A stretch of 32,736 nucleotides of DNA from Actinomortierella ambigua (lineage: Eukaryota > Mortierellomycota > Mortierellomycetes > Mortierellales > Mortierellaceae): positions 1 through 32,736 of the forward strand of contig JAAAJB010000402.1 of assembly GCA_016098155.1 (NCBI GenBank). The letters are read 5' to 3'. A program made the position numbers and the translations under genes. The notes below the pieces were generated by a model. It was given only the letters and a program-made list of their open reading frames with translations, was not told the origin of the DNA and made no database searches. Shown one piece after another: positions 18,105 through 29,835 of this stretch (position 1 is its first letter; every line of letters starts with the position of its first letter).

Positions 18105-21100
18105 ATGCGCACCATTGAGCTGATCCAATTACTAAGGCAGAATGAGCCGGCATCCAATCGGCTCATTCATCTGGAACAGCTGGGCCAGAGAGGTGTGTTG
18201 CACGTTCTGGGAGAGCTGTGCAACTGGTTGCAATCCGAGTTTGCAAAGTACAGGCGGAGGCAGCAAGGTCCCGATGCCCCAGAGGTTCCAGGTCAGGCAG
18301 CACTCCGTAAGGATGCATGGCGGACCATCAAAGCCATCCAGTTTATACTGGCATTCATCGACAAAGATCCAAATCCGCCCACACCATCACCCGGTATCAC
18401 CGAGCCACCCAACAAGAAGGCAAAGATTGTCGTCCTCCAGGAGGAAGAGATCATGGATAGCCTTGTGAAAGCCATGGTATCTGGATGCAGGCCACTAGGA
18501 CCCAAAGTCGACTCGAGCAAGATCCAGCTGGCTTGTGCAAAGATCCTTCGGCATTGCTCAAGCTCGGCCACCCATCGCCCCCCTTTCCCCCCAGAGATGA
18601 TCATCCAACGGCTACTCCAGCTTTCGGCCGTCACAAGCGATGATGATAATAATACTGATGATGCACCGCCGAATCCTCTCGAGGCAATTGTACAGCTATT
18701 GGGCTCGACCACCTTGAAGCTTCAAGACTATGGTCTCCAGCTGCTATTATCACATCGCTCGCTCCTCCGAAGCGATATTGTCTGGCAAGCGCTCCCTGCG
18801 ATCCACGCTATGCTCGACCAGCTCAGGGAGGATCTGAACCGAAGGGACGAACAGCTGGTGGTCCAGAATACGAGACAAGATAGTCCGACGACGGCTCATC
18901 CGCGCGAGTCCCCCGTCGACCAAGCAGAGGAACAACAACACCTACAACTTTCGATCCACGTCAACGCGCTCACAGTTCTCCAGCGCCTGCTAAAGGAGCT
19001 CTGCAAGGAGTCTACGACAAGATCAGGCCAGTCGGAATCGGCGGCGATGGGCCCGGACAGACATCTCAATACCCTCACATACGCAGACAAGCTGAGCCTC
19101 ATGGAGGGCACGATACCCATCGAACTCGTTTGGGATCTGTGGACTCTGGTGCAGCATGTGTTGGTCCTTGGGCAAGAAAATATGGCCGAGAGAGACAAGC
19201 TACTGGTCGCCTCAGCTGCCAACGTGTACTGGTACTCTTGGTGTCTTCCCGACCGGTCGATTCCATTTTTGATCAAACACGGCTCAAACACTTTGATGAG
19301 CTGGTATGCGCTCTACATTACTGAGCATGGTAGTGACCTGGAGACCCGGAAGGGAGACGGGTCCACGCCGTCGATGGTGTTAGAGTTCCTGACGAAGCTG
19401 ATCCTGCAGACGCTCATGGTCTCGGAGCACCACCCACTCTTGCTGGAGGGAGACCGGTCTCTCCTTCTCGCCATCATCCGAAGGACAATCGAGTTCCTGG
19501 AGGAGATTCCACCTCAAAGGAACGCAACGATATTGGATGCCGAGGCAGACGGTAAGTTCTTCACAACTCTATTTCTGTTGCTGCGCAAAGAGGCATATGT
19601 GCGACAAAAAAGACAATAATACCTAATCGCTGATTTTGTTTTCGACGATCTATCCATGAAGAAATCCAGGAATTTTCTACGGAAGGGCAACTGACGTACC
19701 CGTTAAGGATGCTCAAGTCACGCCCGGGGCTCCTAGATTCGATGCTCAGTGTTTTGCTACGCTCCCTTCTACTGTGCAAAGAACGGGTGAAGACGATTCC
19801 GCAGACGAGGCTTCTTGAAAGACTCGTCTTTGTTCTATCGACCATTGACGACCTTCTCCCTCAGGGGTCGACCTCACCCACCACAGAATCACACTCCAAA
19901 CAATGTCTGCTGGAGCTGTTGCAACTTGTCCTCCAATTTCCCAGCCATGTCCGCCTGGACGAGGTCTCTCGAGACATGTGGGAGCAGAGCAGCCAGAGGC
20001 TCGTTGATTGGATGATGTGGCCCATCGAACTAGAGGCGGACGACGAGGACGACTACGACGAGGAGGATGAGGACGAGGGGGACGAGGCACAAAAAGAGAC
20101 CAGGATGGAAGATATCCAGACCCAAGCGAATCCTGGGGAGCAGCAAGCCGGCAAGCGAGCTTCGAAAACGGACGTAGCCTTGGCGCTGCAAGCCACGCGA
20201 CTCTTTCGTCTCCTCTGGTTACATCTCCCTCCCTCGCTTCGTGGGGTCTTTGCCAACCATCTGGGTCCCAGGATTTTCCAGCTTTGCAACATTCGCCCGC
20301 TCCTCAACGCCACACAGCGTCAGGGTTCAGTGACCACCGTTACACCATACCCGCCACCGCCACAGCCGCTGATGACAACGACGAATACAACTACAACTGC
20401 AACTACAAATACAATCACAACTACAACTGCAACGACTACAACGACATCCATCACCACTGACACTGCTTCCCCGACCAAGGACCACGATGATACCCGGCGG
20501 CGAGAGATGCTCTCGTCACTTCTAGACATCATTGCTCTTTTCGGGCACGAGTCGAGTGTTCGGATCTACATGCGGGACCACTGGGCAGGCCTGGTGTTTC
20601 TCGAGAGCTTGATGGGGGCATCGTTGCAGTTGTTGGAAACGACGACGACGTCCCAGTCGCCGCTGGCGTGTGACGACGACAACAACAGCAACAGCTCGCA
20701 AAGCCGGATGGTGATTCGAAAGGTGCTCGTGGCCCTGCTACAATTTCGGTTCGATCAGACCGGCTTGGAGCGTTTGGTCGGTATCCGCATCGATATGCTG
20801 CAGCTAGAGATGGGGATTCGCTTGGATCGGCTGTTGCCCTTGTGGCCTGCGGGCACACTACCCGCAGCAGCAGCAGCGGCAGCGACGACCATGTCCTACA
20901 CCCATGACGCCCAAAGCGGCAGCCAAGTGTCTGTCATCCCACTTTTACTCAAGATCCTGCTCCCGCCAGGCATCGAGATATCGTTTCAGTTACCCTTCCG
21001 GTATCGAGAGATGCAGGAGACCCTTGGGCGGCATCCCTTGTACGAGTCGCAGGACCCTCTCCTCGTTGACGCTGCCGTCCTCCTGGAGCGACTCTGTCAG

Positions 21101-23245
21101 TCGGACCGGTGCCAGCAATACCTTGTCGCCCACTCCGGCATCCTGTGGTGCCTGAGTCGGATGATGATGGAACGGTCCCTGATCGACTTTTACACACGCC
21201 AGAGGGAGGCGGCACGTACTGCCGAACAGGAGGAAGAAAGCGCCAATGCTGAAGGAGTGGCCCCATCGCTGAATGCCTTATCATCATCATCGTCATCTGG
21301 TCGTCCAGGTGAGCTACAGGCAGCAGGTCCTCCCCTGTTTGCGGTTACTATGGTGTCATCGACGACCACGTCTCCCCAGTCGTCGTCGGGCTGTAGTTCG
21401 CCTCAGAGTCCCCGTCACGGCAGCAGGCTCGAAGAGTCTTTGAGTTTGGCGACGCTCTCCAATGATACCAAGGGTGGCGCGTCGACTAGTCTTGAATGGG
21501 CTATTTTCCGGATCGTTTCCAAGCTCATGTCATCCTCGACGGTCGTGAAGGCCTTTGTGAGCAACAACACTGTCACGGAGATCTTTGGCGCGACCTTGAT
21601 CATGCAGGACAGGAGCCTGTTTGACCCTCGTACCCGGCTCGGGTCAATATCGTCATCATCACTACCTTCGTCCCCAACAGCAACGACAGCAATGGAGAGC
21701 AAGGAGAAGGACGAAGGCGAGGGCGGGGACAAGGACAAGGACAAGGACGAGGAAATGGCCTTGGCGTGGCTGTTCCCTTGCTTGGAACAGCAGGTGTTTG
21801 TGGAACAATTGTTGGCGCGCTTCAAGGCGATGGTCGAGAAGACGCGGTTGCAGTTTAACGCGCTGTACCAGTTTGTTGGAGGCAGGTCGGCTCTTGATCT
21901 TGATCAGGAGGTAGAGACTGTCTTTTGGCTGCGCGAGTACTCTGCCGTGACTCTGTTTTACATGATGAATAACGAGTGGCCACCCGAAGCTTCCTTGGCG
22001 TACTCAGACGTGCACAACAAGGAGAAGAGGGAGAAGGAGGGCGACGAGGGCGAGGACGAGTCGGCCGTGATGACGGTGGTGGCGGAAGGAGAGGATAGGA
22101 AAACGGGTCGGCCGATGATGGTTAGTGACTTTTTGAGTTTAGACACAGTCTATGGAGATATCTGTAGAATGTTGACGCTTGAGATGGATTATGAAGATGA
22201 TTCTACCCAGGAATCCGTAGAGAACGAACCAGGTGGGACCGCCAAGGCTACGCAGGAGCTGAATTCACATTGGCGACGCTTCAGCGCCGCTACTGCGCTC
22301 CAGGCCAAAAGTTGGTATCATGCCTCCGCCTGGCAAACCCTATTCCGGCAATGGCGACGAAACGTCATAGCCTTTGCCATGGACGAGTCGCTAGGGCCTG
22401 CTCTGACCGAACTCCCGTCTACTGCTACCACCACTACCATTTCTTCATCATCTTCTTCTTCTTCTTCCACAAGTCCAGCTTTGAGCAGCCAGGTAAAACC
22501 CATCACGTTTCTGATTGGCGAACAGCGGGTCCTGTTCCCAGACCGAACCGTGCTGGCGCGGTCGTCGCCCTTTTTCACGTCGCTGCTGGAAGGCGCGTAC
22601 CGGGAGGCGGAGATGGACGAGATCCGGATCCATGATGTGGACCCGACGGGGTTTGAGGTCATGCTCGAGCTGATCAAAGAGTCACAATGGACCCGCCGAC
22701 ACCTGCTACCACCGGATCTGGCCCTCGAGAGCGTCTTGAGGCTCTTGATCTATAGCGAGCGGTTCCAGGTGTCGATTGTGAAACGTCTTGCGGAGGCTTG
22801 GGTCGTCGAGACGCTGATCCGACAGGCGCGGACGCTTCATGGGCACGGCCGAGCTGGCGACAATCATGATGACGGTGGCGATGGTGACGAGGACAGCGAG
22901 GATGGCGACCAAGGTCAGTTTGAAGATACGTTGGTGCAAGTGTATGCCACGTGTTCGTCGCTTGCCTACGGTAGCTTTGATCAACCAACGCACCCATTTT
23001 TTGATTTACTGTGGAACACATTGCGGTTAATGCTGCTGCACTTGGGTCCTGTCTCGGTGCGGCCAGGCTTCCGCAGGCTGTGGGAGGATGATATTGGCGT
23101 GGGATCCGACATCCGTACACTACTCCCACAGCACCAACACCAGCCAGTGGTAGATGTCGGCGGTGCCCTGAGTGTCGGCATTGGCGGTCAGGACAAGATT
23201 CAGGCATTTTTGCAGGCGGTGACCAAGTTGATCAAATCTGGATAG
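18105..23245 (+). CDS. Large helical-repeat protein with C-terminal BTB domain, 1676 aa
   Basis: Two exons, 18105-19551 and 19662-23245 (intron GTAAGT...AAG, phase 1), give one 1676-residue frame. The long N-terminal two thirds is leucine-rich and helical, in the style of armadillo/HEAT repeats (for example VLHVLGELCNWLQSEF, LQDYGLQLLLSHRSLL). It is broken by low-complexity inserts: an acidic run (about 607-627), a Thr-rich run (about 721-748), and Ser and Asp/Lys runs further on. At about 1428-1545 lies a BTB/POZ domain: ITFLIGEQRVLFPDRTVLARSSPFFTSLLEGAYREA...FEVMLELI. By family knowledge BTB domains dimerise and many bind Cullin3; a substrate-adaptor role is inferred, not shown. A short leader follows HAT1 by 192 bp. 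AATAAA lies just after the stop, near 23255. Confidence 0.75.
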
Positions 23246-23412
23246 TTTTATTTGAATAAAGACCCCTTTTAATTTCTTTTTTTGTGTAATCGCGCCGCAT
23301 GGGCCGCGTAGCGCGAAAGCAGTCACCATGTGCCAGCGAGCGAGCCATAGGACCAGAAGTTCATCGCTGTTTTCACATTGCTTCACCTCACAATTACCTC
23401 ACTCAACATACC

Positions 23413-24624
23413 ATGTGGCTATCAGATACTCAAAGTATGACTTCCCCCCCCCCCCTGCTAACACTCGTGTCGATGAACCTAGCACCAAAACTCTAAGGGG
23501 TCTGAATGTTTAACTGACGGCGATTTCTCTATTGCATTACCTCACCCTGTAGAAATTGGCGTTGGCCTGACGGCATTCGGCCTGTTCTTCATGCTGATGG
23601 GAGTGATGATGTTTTTTGATGGCGGTCTCTTGGCAATCGGCAATGTAAGGCTTTTCTTCCACATGGGCGCGATTAGATGGAGAATAGTGAATTGTGCATC
23701 ATCATCTTTTTCGACGCCTCTCGTTCACCAGTCTCGCCTACCTCACAGGACCTACAGGGAACAACAAGCTACGTGTTCGGCCCCTACTTGGCCCTGCACA
23801 TCTTGTGATTTTGCAGTGTAGTCTCACCTGAACACATGTGCCAATGCTATACGACTTTAACCCCCTCCCTCCCTCTTTCCGACGAACGTGGCAACCTTAC
23901 ATCATCGCAGCTCAACATCCAAAAGGCGTTAGACATACAACAATCTCCCTCATATGCAGATCAGTGGGAGAATAGGGGGGGAAAGCCCTATTTGATAAAT
24001 TAACTCGAATCTCTTTTTGTGTTCACATCTGAATAGATCCTCTTCTTGGCAGGCTTAACACTGGTGATCGGCACACAAAAGACAATCTTCTTCTTTACAC
24101 GTCGGCAGAAGCGAAGGGGGACGATCTGCTTCTTTGTCGGTATCCTTCTGATCTTCTTCAAGTGGCCCTTTATTGGCATGTTTATCGAGTTCTTCGGCTT
24201 CATCAATCTCTTTGGCGACTTCTTCCCGGTCGTCATTGGCTTCCTCAGGAGACTGCCCGTGATCGGAAACATCCTCAGCGCTCCTGGAATCGCCAAGGTA
24301 AACAGGATGAATCGAAGAAATGGAGGAGGGGGGGAGATTGGACAGGGAAGAAATGAGAACACCCACGGACGTCCTTTTTTTTTGTTCCTTCTTGTAACTG
24401 GGATTGCTGGACTTATATACATTCTGTATTGCATGACCGCCATTCTCACCTTACCCAACAGTGGCTCCCTGAACCGCGCGACCCATGAGGACGACGATCA
24501 AGAGATGGGATGGAACAGGATAATCAACCTTTCTCCAGGTTTCAGCTAACACGGTTTTTCCACCCTTTCTATTATCGGGGAACAGGTTGTCGATCGCTTG
24601 GGAGGTCAGAAGCTGCCCGTTTAA
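23413..24624 (+). CDS. GOT1: Golgi transport protein GOT1
   Basis: Four exons: 23413-23434, 23553-23644, 24037-24297, 24586-24624. The phases agree and give 137 residues, the usual length of the family (about 138). The protein begins MWLSDTQKIGVGLTAFGLFFMLMGVMMFFDGGLLAIGN and continues LFLAGLTLVIGTQKTIFFF, KWPFIGMFIEFFGFINLFGDFF and LPVIGNIL, matching the Got1/Sft2-like four-helix membrane protein. It acts in vesicle traffic at the ER-Golgi and early Golgi step. The first exon is only 22 bases and the last encodes just VVDRLGGQKLPV before TAA. It follows the BTB gene by 167 bp on the same strand and is convergent with the GCFC gene, 170 bp away. Confidence 0.95.
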
Positions 24625-24794
24625 AGAAGACAAGATATAGGAGATGTCGCCATCACGAATCCTCTTTTTTCTTAAAAAGAAAACCTCTTCTCAAAACACG
24701 CTGTATATTTCCCTAATGTTTCCGTAGACAATTTAAGAAAAAAAAAAAAGTTGCCGAGCAAAAAAAAAGCGATATTTTTTATTTCCTTGTTGGC

Positions 24795-27700
24795 TCATGT
24801 CTGCCGAGCAAGGCGCTCAATGAACGCATGTCGCTCTTGTGCGCGGAGGTCAGCGGGCAACGCCTCGTAAATCATCTTGTACTTTGTCTCGAGATGCATG
24901 TCGTCGTCCTCCAACAGCCTCAACAGGCAATCATGTAGCAGCCCATCCACAACGTGGGTGTAGAGCACGTCCTTGGGCACCACGACCCGACGAAGCGACA
25001 TCAGATTGCGGAACAAACCCAGCGTCCTCCACAGATACCGGTCCCTCGCGACCAGACCCTCGCTCGTCAGGATCCGCCGCGGCGTCAACGGTTGCGCGGC
25101 CTGGACAAATTGGGCCCGGTGTGCCTGCGCCGTCTCCAGAACACGGTCTTGGACAGTCTTGAGGATCTGCGCCATCTTGGGCTCCTTGCCCGCATCCACA
25201 TAATCCTGCAGCTGCTCGAGGATCGCGCGGATGTGCTTCACTTGCTTGGTCGAGTAGAGATCGACCCCGCCCATCGAGAGCAACTGCTGGACCTTTGGAC
25301 AGATGCTCTTGGCGACTACGCGGTTGATCAGCGTCTGATCCATATCTTCTTCGTCGTCATCGTCGTCCATGTATGGTCGTCCGCTATCGAGGTCCATCCG
25401 AGAGCCATTCGACGATGATGAAGGGTGTACAATGCTGTACGACGAGACGATCTGGTGCCAAGCCTGGTCCGAAAAGTCCTGGTGTAGTCGGAAGGGGTTC
25501 CAAAGACAAAGCTCGTGTCGGATGTAAAAGTCAAACACCATCGGCAGCAACAGTCCGCCATAGGCCTTGGTATAGTCGGCATAATAATCAGTCTTCCAGG
25601 CCTGGAAATGCTTCTTGACCGCCATCATTGTCCGGAAATCCTCGCCGACATCCTTGAGCAGGTTCGAGAGTCGCTCGTCCAGCTCGCCAAAGGCGTCCAT
25701 CAGATCGCGCTCATCTCCTGCTCCGACCTCGTCGTCCGTCGACAGGCCTTCGTAGTCATTGGAGTGCCTTGAAGAGGATGAAGGATTGGAGACCACCGCC
25801 TTCTCTGCATCGTTCGTCACACCACTCGCGCCATCCCTGTCCTGCGTACGCTTCGCCAGACGCGCCTTTCTTCGCCTTGCTCGGTCGGCCTGTCTCTGCC
25901 GACGGCGCTCTGCCGGGTCCACTTTCCGACTCCGTCCAAACTCGTCCGGTTCTTGATCATCATCGCCATTGTCTTTGGCGCCCATGGCGGCGGTGGTACC
26001 ACCTTCGGCATCGTTGACGACAACGGCAAACTCGGCGAGATCGTCCAAAAGATCTCTCGCACGGCGCTGGACGACCAACTGTGTCCGATCGACGACCAAC
26101 TGTCGAAACTCGGTCTCGATCGCCTCGAGCTCGGGGAACTTTTCGTCAAAGAAGGCCGCGAGGTTGCGGCCGTACGACTTTAGCTCCTGGAAGAACGTGT
26201 ATCGTGCACTGGCCTTCTCCATTGCCTCCTCATCGTCGACGGCATTCATCTTGAGCGCGGCCAGCTCGTGGCGGACTTGATCCAGTTGTTTGCTGTGCAT
26301 CGCGTGCGTCTCTCGGAGTTGGTGCAGTTGCGAGGCCAGTCGACCCTTGACTTCGCCAAGACTTGGAATCGGCGCGAGCTCTGGAACTATTAATTTTTTT
26401 TGAGAACCCAAGGAGAAGGAGTCATATTAGAAATCAATATCATCTCCCCATGTAGGACTATCCCATCCGTGAAAAATTCCTTGTTTCCCTGAAAAAAAAA
26501 AAAAAAAAAAAAAAAGCTTACTGGCAATACTACGATGGACTGGCGCAGCAGCACGCATCTGTTTGCGATCCTTGCGCCCAGAAGACGACAGGCCAGCCTG
26601 GCGGATCTGAAGCATCTCCCATTGCCTTGTCTCTTCTTCATCTTCGTCTTCCTCCTCATCCCTATAAAGAAAAGAGAGAAATAATTACTCAGTGGAGTTA
26701 GGTTTTCAAGAACGTAATCGAGGAATATCTTCATGCATGGATGCACCATTAATAAACGTTGACATACATATCCTCGATCAGCTGCTTCATATTTTCCCGC
26801 TTCATCCTCGCCGCCATCCGCTGATTCTTTGAGCCCAACGTCAGCTTTTCGCTCTCGTCACGATCAAATTCTACGGCGGCCCCCAAAATTGAAAGATGAG
26901 AAAGTATTGTTAACATCCAATGGACTCGACATTTCGATGTGCTCCAGTATCAAACAAGGGGAGGCCAGGGTTAAAGAAAGGGAAAGTTGAAAGTGTATAT
27001 TTACCTGTTTCGCCATCGTCATTCTCATCGTCCTCCTCCCGGACGAGTCGGGTATTCTTTGGCTCCACCACCTTATCATCGCTGCCTCCCACCAGACTGA
27101 TAAAGTCTTCCTCGTCCCGATGGTCCAGCCCGAGTCGGGCACGCTCACGAGCCTTTTTGGCGCGGTAGATCGCCTCCGCGTCCGGGATGACGGTTGAGCT
27201 GCCACCGTATTGACTGGGGAATTTTAGCTCCAGGAGCTTTGCCTCGTCCTCTTCAACACCGCTGCTGCCAGCCATGCTGTCATCCTCGTTGGTGATGATT
27301 TTTGTCGCCGACCGTGACATGGTGGATCGCTTCAGCTCCTCGAGCGCCTCTTTGCTGTAGGAGGCCGACGTGCTTACTGAGGCCCTGCTGCCGATGCTCT
27401 GAATGTCCTGTTGCAGATGGGCGAGCGCTGTCGGATCGCCGCCTCCTCCCCCTTCTTTGCGTGATTGGATCGCTTGAGCCATCCGCCGACTTGCAGCGCT
27501 TTTCTTCACAGCAATGACTTCTTCGCCTTCCTATTATTGTGCATGACGAAAATAAAAATCCAAAAGGATGGGCATCAGTATTTGCATTATGATCGAAAAT
27601 ACAAGTTGATAGATTTTAATGTCCTGCAAAAACAATTACCTCGTCGTCGCCACCAAAGCTAAGGGTGGATGCTGGCATCTTCTTCTTTGGTTTCTTCGCC

Positions 27701-28003
27701 TTGATAGCCGGCGAAGCTGTAGGAGATATCGCTGCTTCATCCTCTATTACCCATAGAAGAACAATACAAATTCGTTAGGATATCCTCCTGTCAGCTTTTT
27801 TTTTCTTTTCTTTTTTTTTGTCCTGCAAAAGAGTTCAGTGTTACAAACATACACTACGTGTACCAACCTTGTGCTGAGACGCTTAGAGACGTGGTGGGCT
27901 CGGTCACCGTCCGTTGAGTCTCGTCATCGTCGTCGACGACGACTTTCTTGCGAATGTTCCTGTTCTTCCTGGGCGTGAACATTGATGTCAAGTTGTCATT
28001 CAT
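24795..28003 (-). CDS. GCFC / PAXBP1-like splicing factor, 866 aa
   Basis: Six exons on the minus strand: 28003-27868, 27743-27640, 27530-27005, 26870-26768, 26661-26522, 26386-24795. All GT-AG junctions fit in phase, giving 866 residues (human PAXBP1 is about 917). The N-terminus MFTPRKNRNIRKKVVVDDDDE resembles the basic start of the family, so the ATG at 27982 is an alternative start, seven codons in. Further landmarks: EEGEEVIAVKKSAASRRMA, DEEEDEDEEETRQWEMLQIRQAG, IPELAPIPSLGEVKGRLASQL followed by a coiled coil, then the C-terminal GCFC domain (YGGLLLPMVFDFYIRHELCLWNPF...). In yeasts the Ntr2 partner of this family helps disassemble spliceosomes. It shares a 134-bp divergent promoter region with TAD2. 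Confidence 0.88.
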
Positions 28004-28137
28004 TTGGACTCGCTGGCGGCAAAGTACCAAAGTGGCTTGCGCATCCACAAATATTTTAAGGTCATTTAAAGTCGCCAAAAGGACTCCTGCCCTCACTTTT
28101 TTTTTCGCACTGTCACAGGACGCCGTCCATACCAGCG
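28004..28137. promoter_or_regulatory. Divergent promoter between the GCFC gene and TAD2
   Basis: Only 134 bp separate the two start codons, so transcription of the splicing factor (minus) and of TAD2 (plus) must begin within or near it. It contains a T-run (28098-28105) and no obvious TATA box. Confidence 0.55.
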
Positions 28138-29310
28138 ATGGAGCATGACAATGTGGACATTAGTTCAAGCGACGATGAAGGTCCTGTAGTGCAAGAGACA
28201 GTCCACCATGCATACATGCGTCAGGCCATGCAACTTGTAAGACAGTGAGACTATCCAGGAAAACTTTTTTTTTTCTCGGAAGAAAGTTTGTCACGAGTGG
28301 CATGTTTTATTTGATACTCATCTGTGAGCATGTCACAATATAGGCCGAGGAGGCACACGAAGCTGCCGAGGTGCCCGTTGGTTGTGTGTTTGTGCATACC
28401 CCAACGAACAAGGTGATTGGATCTGGGAGGAATCGTACGAACGAAACGCTCAATGTAAGCATATCTGGCAATAAATAGCTTTTTTATGTGAGGCTCTCGG
28501 TTGAATACCGAAGCTGGAAAAAGAAAAAAAAAAGCATACACCTCTTACAGTAAACCGGATGATATTCTCTGCTCGCTTAGGGTACAAGACATGCCGAGTT
28601 TGAGGGGATCGACGAGATCATTCAATCTGTGTTTTTCCAGGAAGAGGTGAAGCGTCGAGGAGGCGTGGACAAGTTTTGGGCAGACGTGACCCTCTATGTG
28701 ACGATCGAACCATGTGTAATGTGTGCAAGTGCTTTGAGACAACTTGGTAGGTTTGTCGTTTTTTATTGTCCCCCCCCCTCCCTACCTTCCTCGACGATCT
28801 CTCCTTTGACAATGGTAGACCTTTGCTAATCCGACCACTTATGGTCTATCCTCTACGATAACCTTGTAGGTATCAAGGAAGTTTACTTTGGGGCTGGGAA
28901 CGATCGATTTGGCGGGAATGGATCCGTGTTTACCGTCCATCAAGAGTAAGCAAATACGCCAATTACCAAAAAATGATCGCCCTCCTCAGAGATCAGACAT
29001 CAGACATCATTCTAACCACCATTGAACATGTCACCTAACATCTTCGACAGCACAAACCTGCCGTGTGCACCCTATCCATCGTATGGAGGGTATTACCGTA
29101 AAGAGGCTATCATGATCCTTCGCAAGTTTTACGTCGGAGAAAATTCTAAAGGTATGTTGTCATATCGCATGCACCTTCTGATGTTTTCGTTGCCGAAGCT
29201 GGTAAAACAAAAAGTGTCAAAGGATGTAACTTTTGGCCCATTCCTCTTCTTTTGTTTCTGAAGCTCCGGAGCCGAAAAAGAAAAAGAATCGAGTCCTGAA
29301 GGAGCTCTAG
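28138..29310 (+). CDS. TAD2: tRNA-specific adenosine deaminase catalytic subunit TAD2
   Basis: Six exons: 28138-28236, 28344-28454, 28581-28746, 28870-28945, 29051-29151, 29264-29310. The phases agree, giving 199 residues. The protein makes inosine at the wobble position (A34) of tRNAs, working with TAD3. The zinc deaminase core is complete: GTRHAE with His74 and the proton-shuttle Glu76, and EPCVMC with Cys115 and Cys118. Later family landmarks are [21 protein letters not shown], a Y-rich [24 protein letters not shown] segment and a lysine-rich tail ([14 protein letters not shown]). The N-terminal 20 residues are acidic and variable. Introns of about 100 bp contain C- and T-runs. Confidence 0.95.
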
Positions 29311-29835
29311 ATGCAGGGGATGGGAACAGCAGCTTTTCTCTCTCCCTCCCCCCCCTCCCCACCAGCAAGACTACAGACAGTTCCTGATGACTCTAGATGC
29401 CACCATGCCTGTCTCTATTGTACTTACATGGGTTTTGTCGGCTTCTAAGCACTTTGAGGTCTTTGCTACCCTGTGCTTTTGTAACGCGCGTCGATCAGTC
29501 TCGATACCTGCGCACGGGCGACACCGCTGGGTAGTGCAGAATAGAATAAAGACGGCTGAATAGGAGCGCCTGTCTGATCACGTCGATGACCCGCGGTGGA
29601 GAGAAGGTATCATTGGATACTCGACCACTGTCGGCGAGCAGCTTGGGAAAGAGGGATGACTTGTCAGGTGGGGGAGGGGTAGGGCTCCAGAAGCCTCGCC
29701 TCCCCCTTGATGACGTCGACACTTTTTTTTTCGTGCAATGGTCGCGTTATATATTTAGGAATCGCTCGCATCCCTCCTTTTCATCCATCACTCACCCATC
29801 CATCCGCACCACCACCACACTTCATCTAATACAAC
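29311..29835. other. Intergenic region and profilin promoter
   Basis: 525 bp without a gene. The distal part gives the 3' end of TAD2. Near profilin a TGACGTC motif (29711-29717), the CREB/ATF-type core, lies about 35 bp before a TATATATT stretch (29748-29755), which is about 80 bp before the start codon. Between them and the ATG is a CA- and CT-rich leader ending TACAAC. This is the layout of a strong TATA promoter. Factor binding is inferred. Confidence 0.5.

Noticed and set aside
19746..20090. Minus-strand proline/arginine-rich frame and similar ones across 18-23 kb
   Set aside because: Shadows of the long BTB gene on the opposite strand, produced by its GC-rich and repeat codons.
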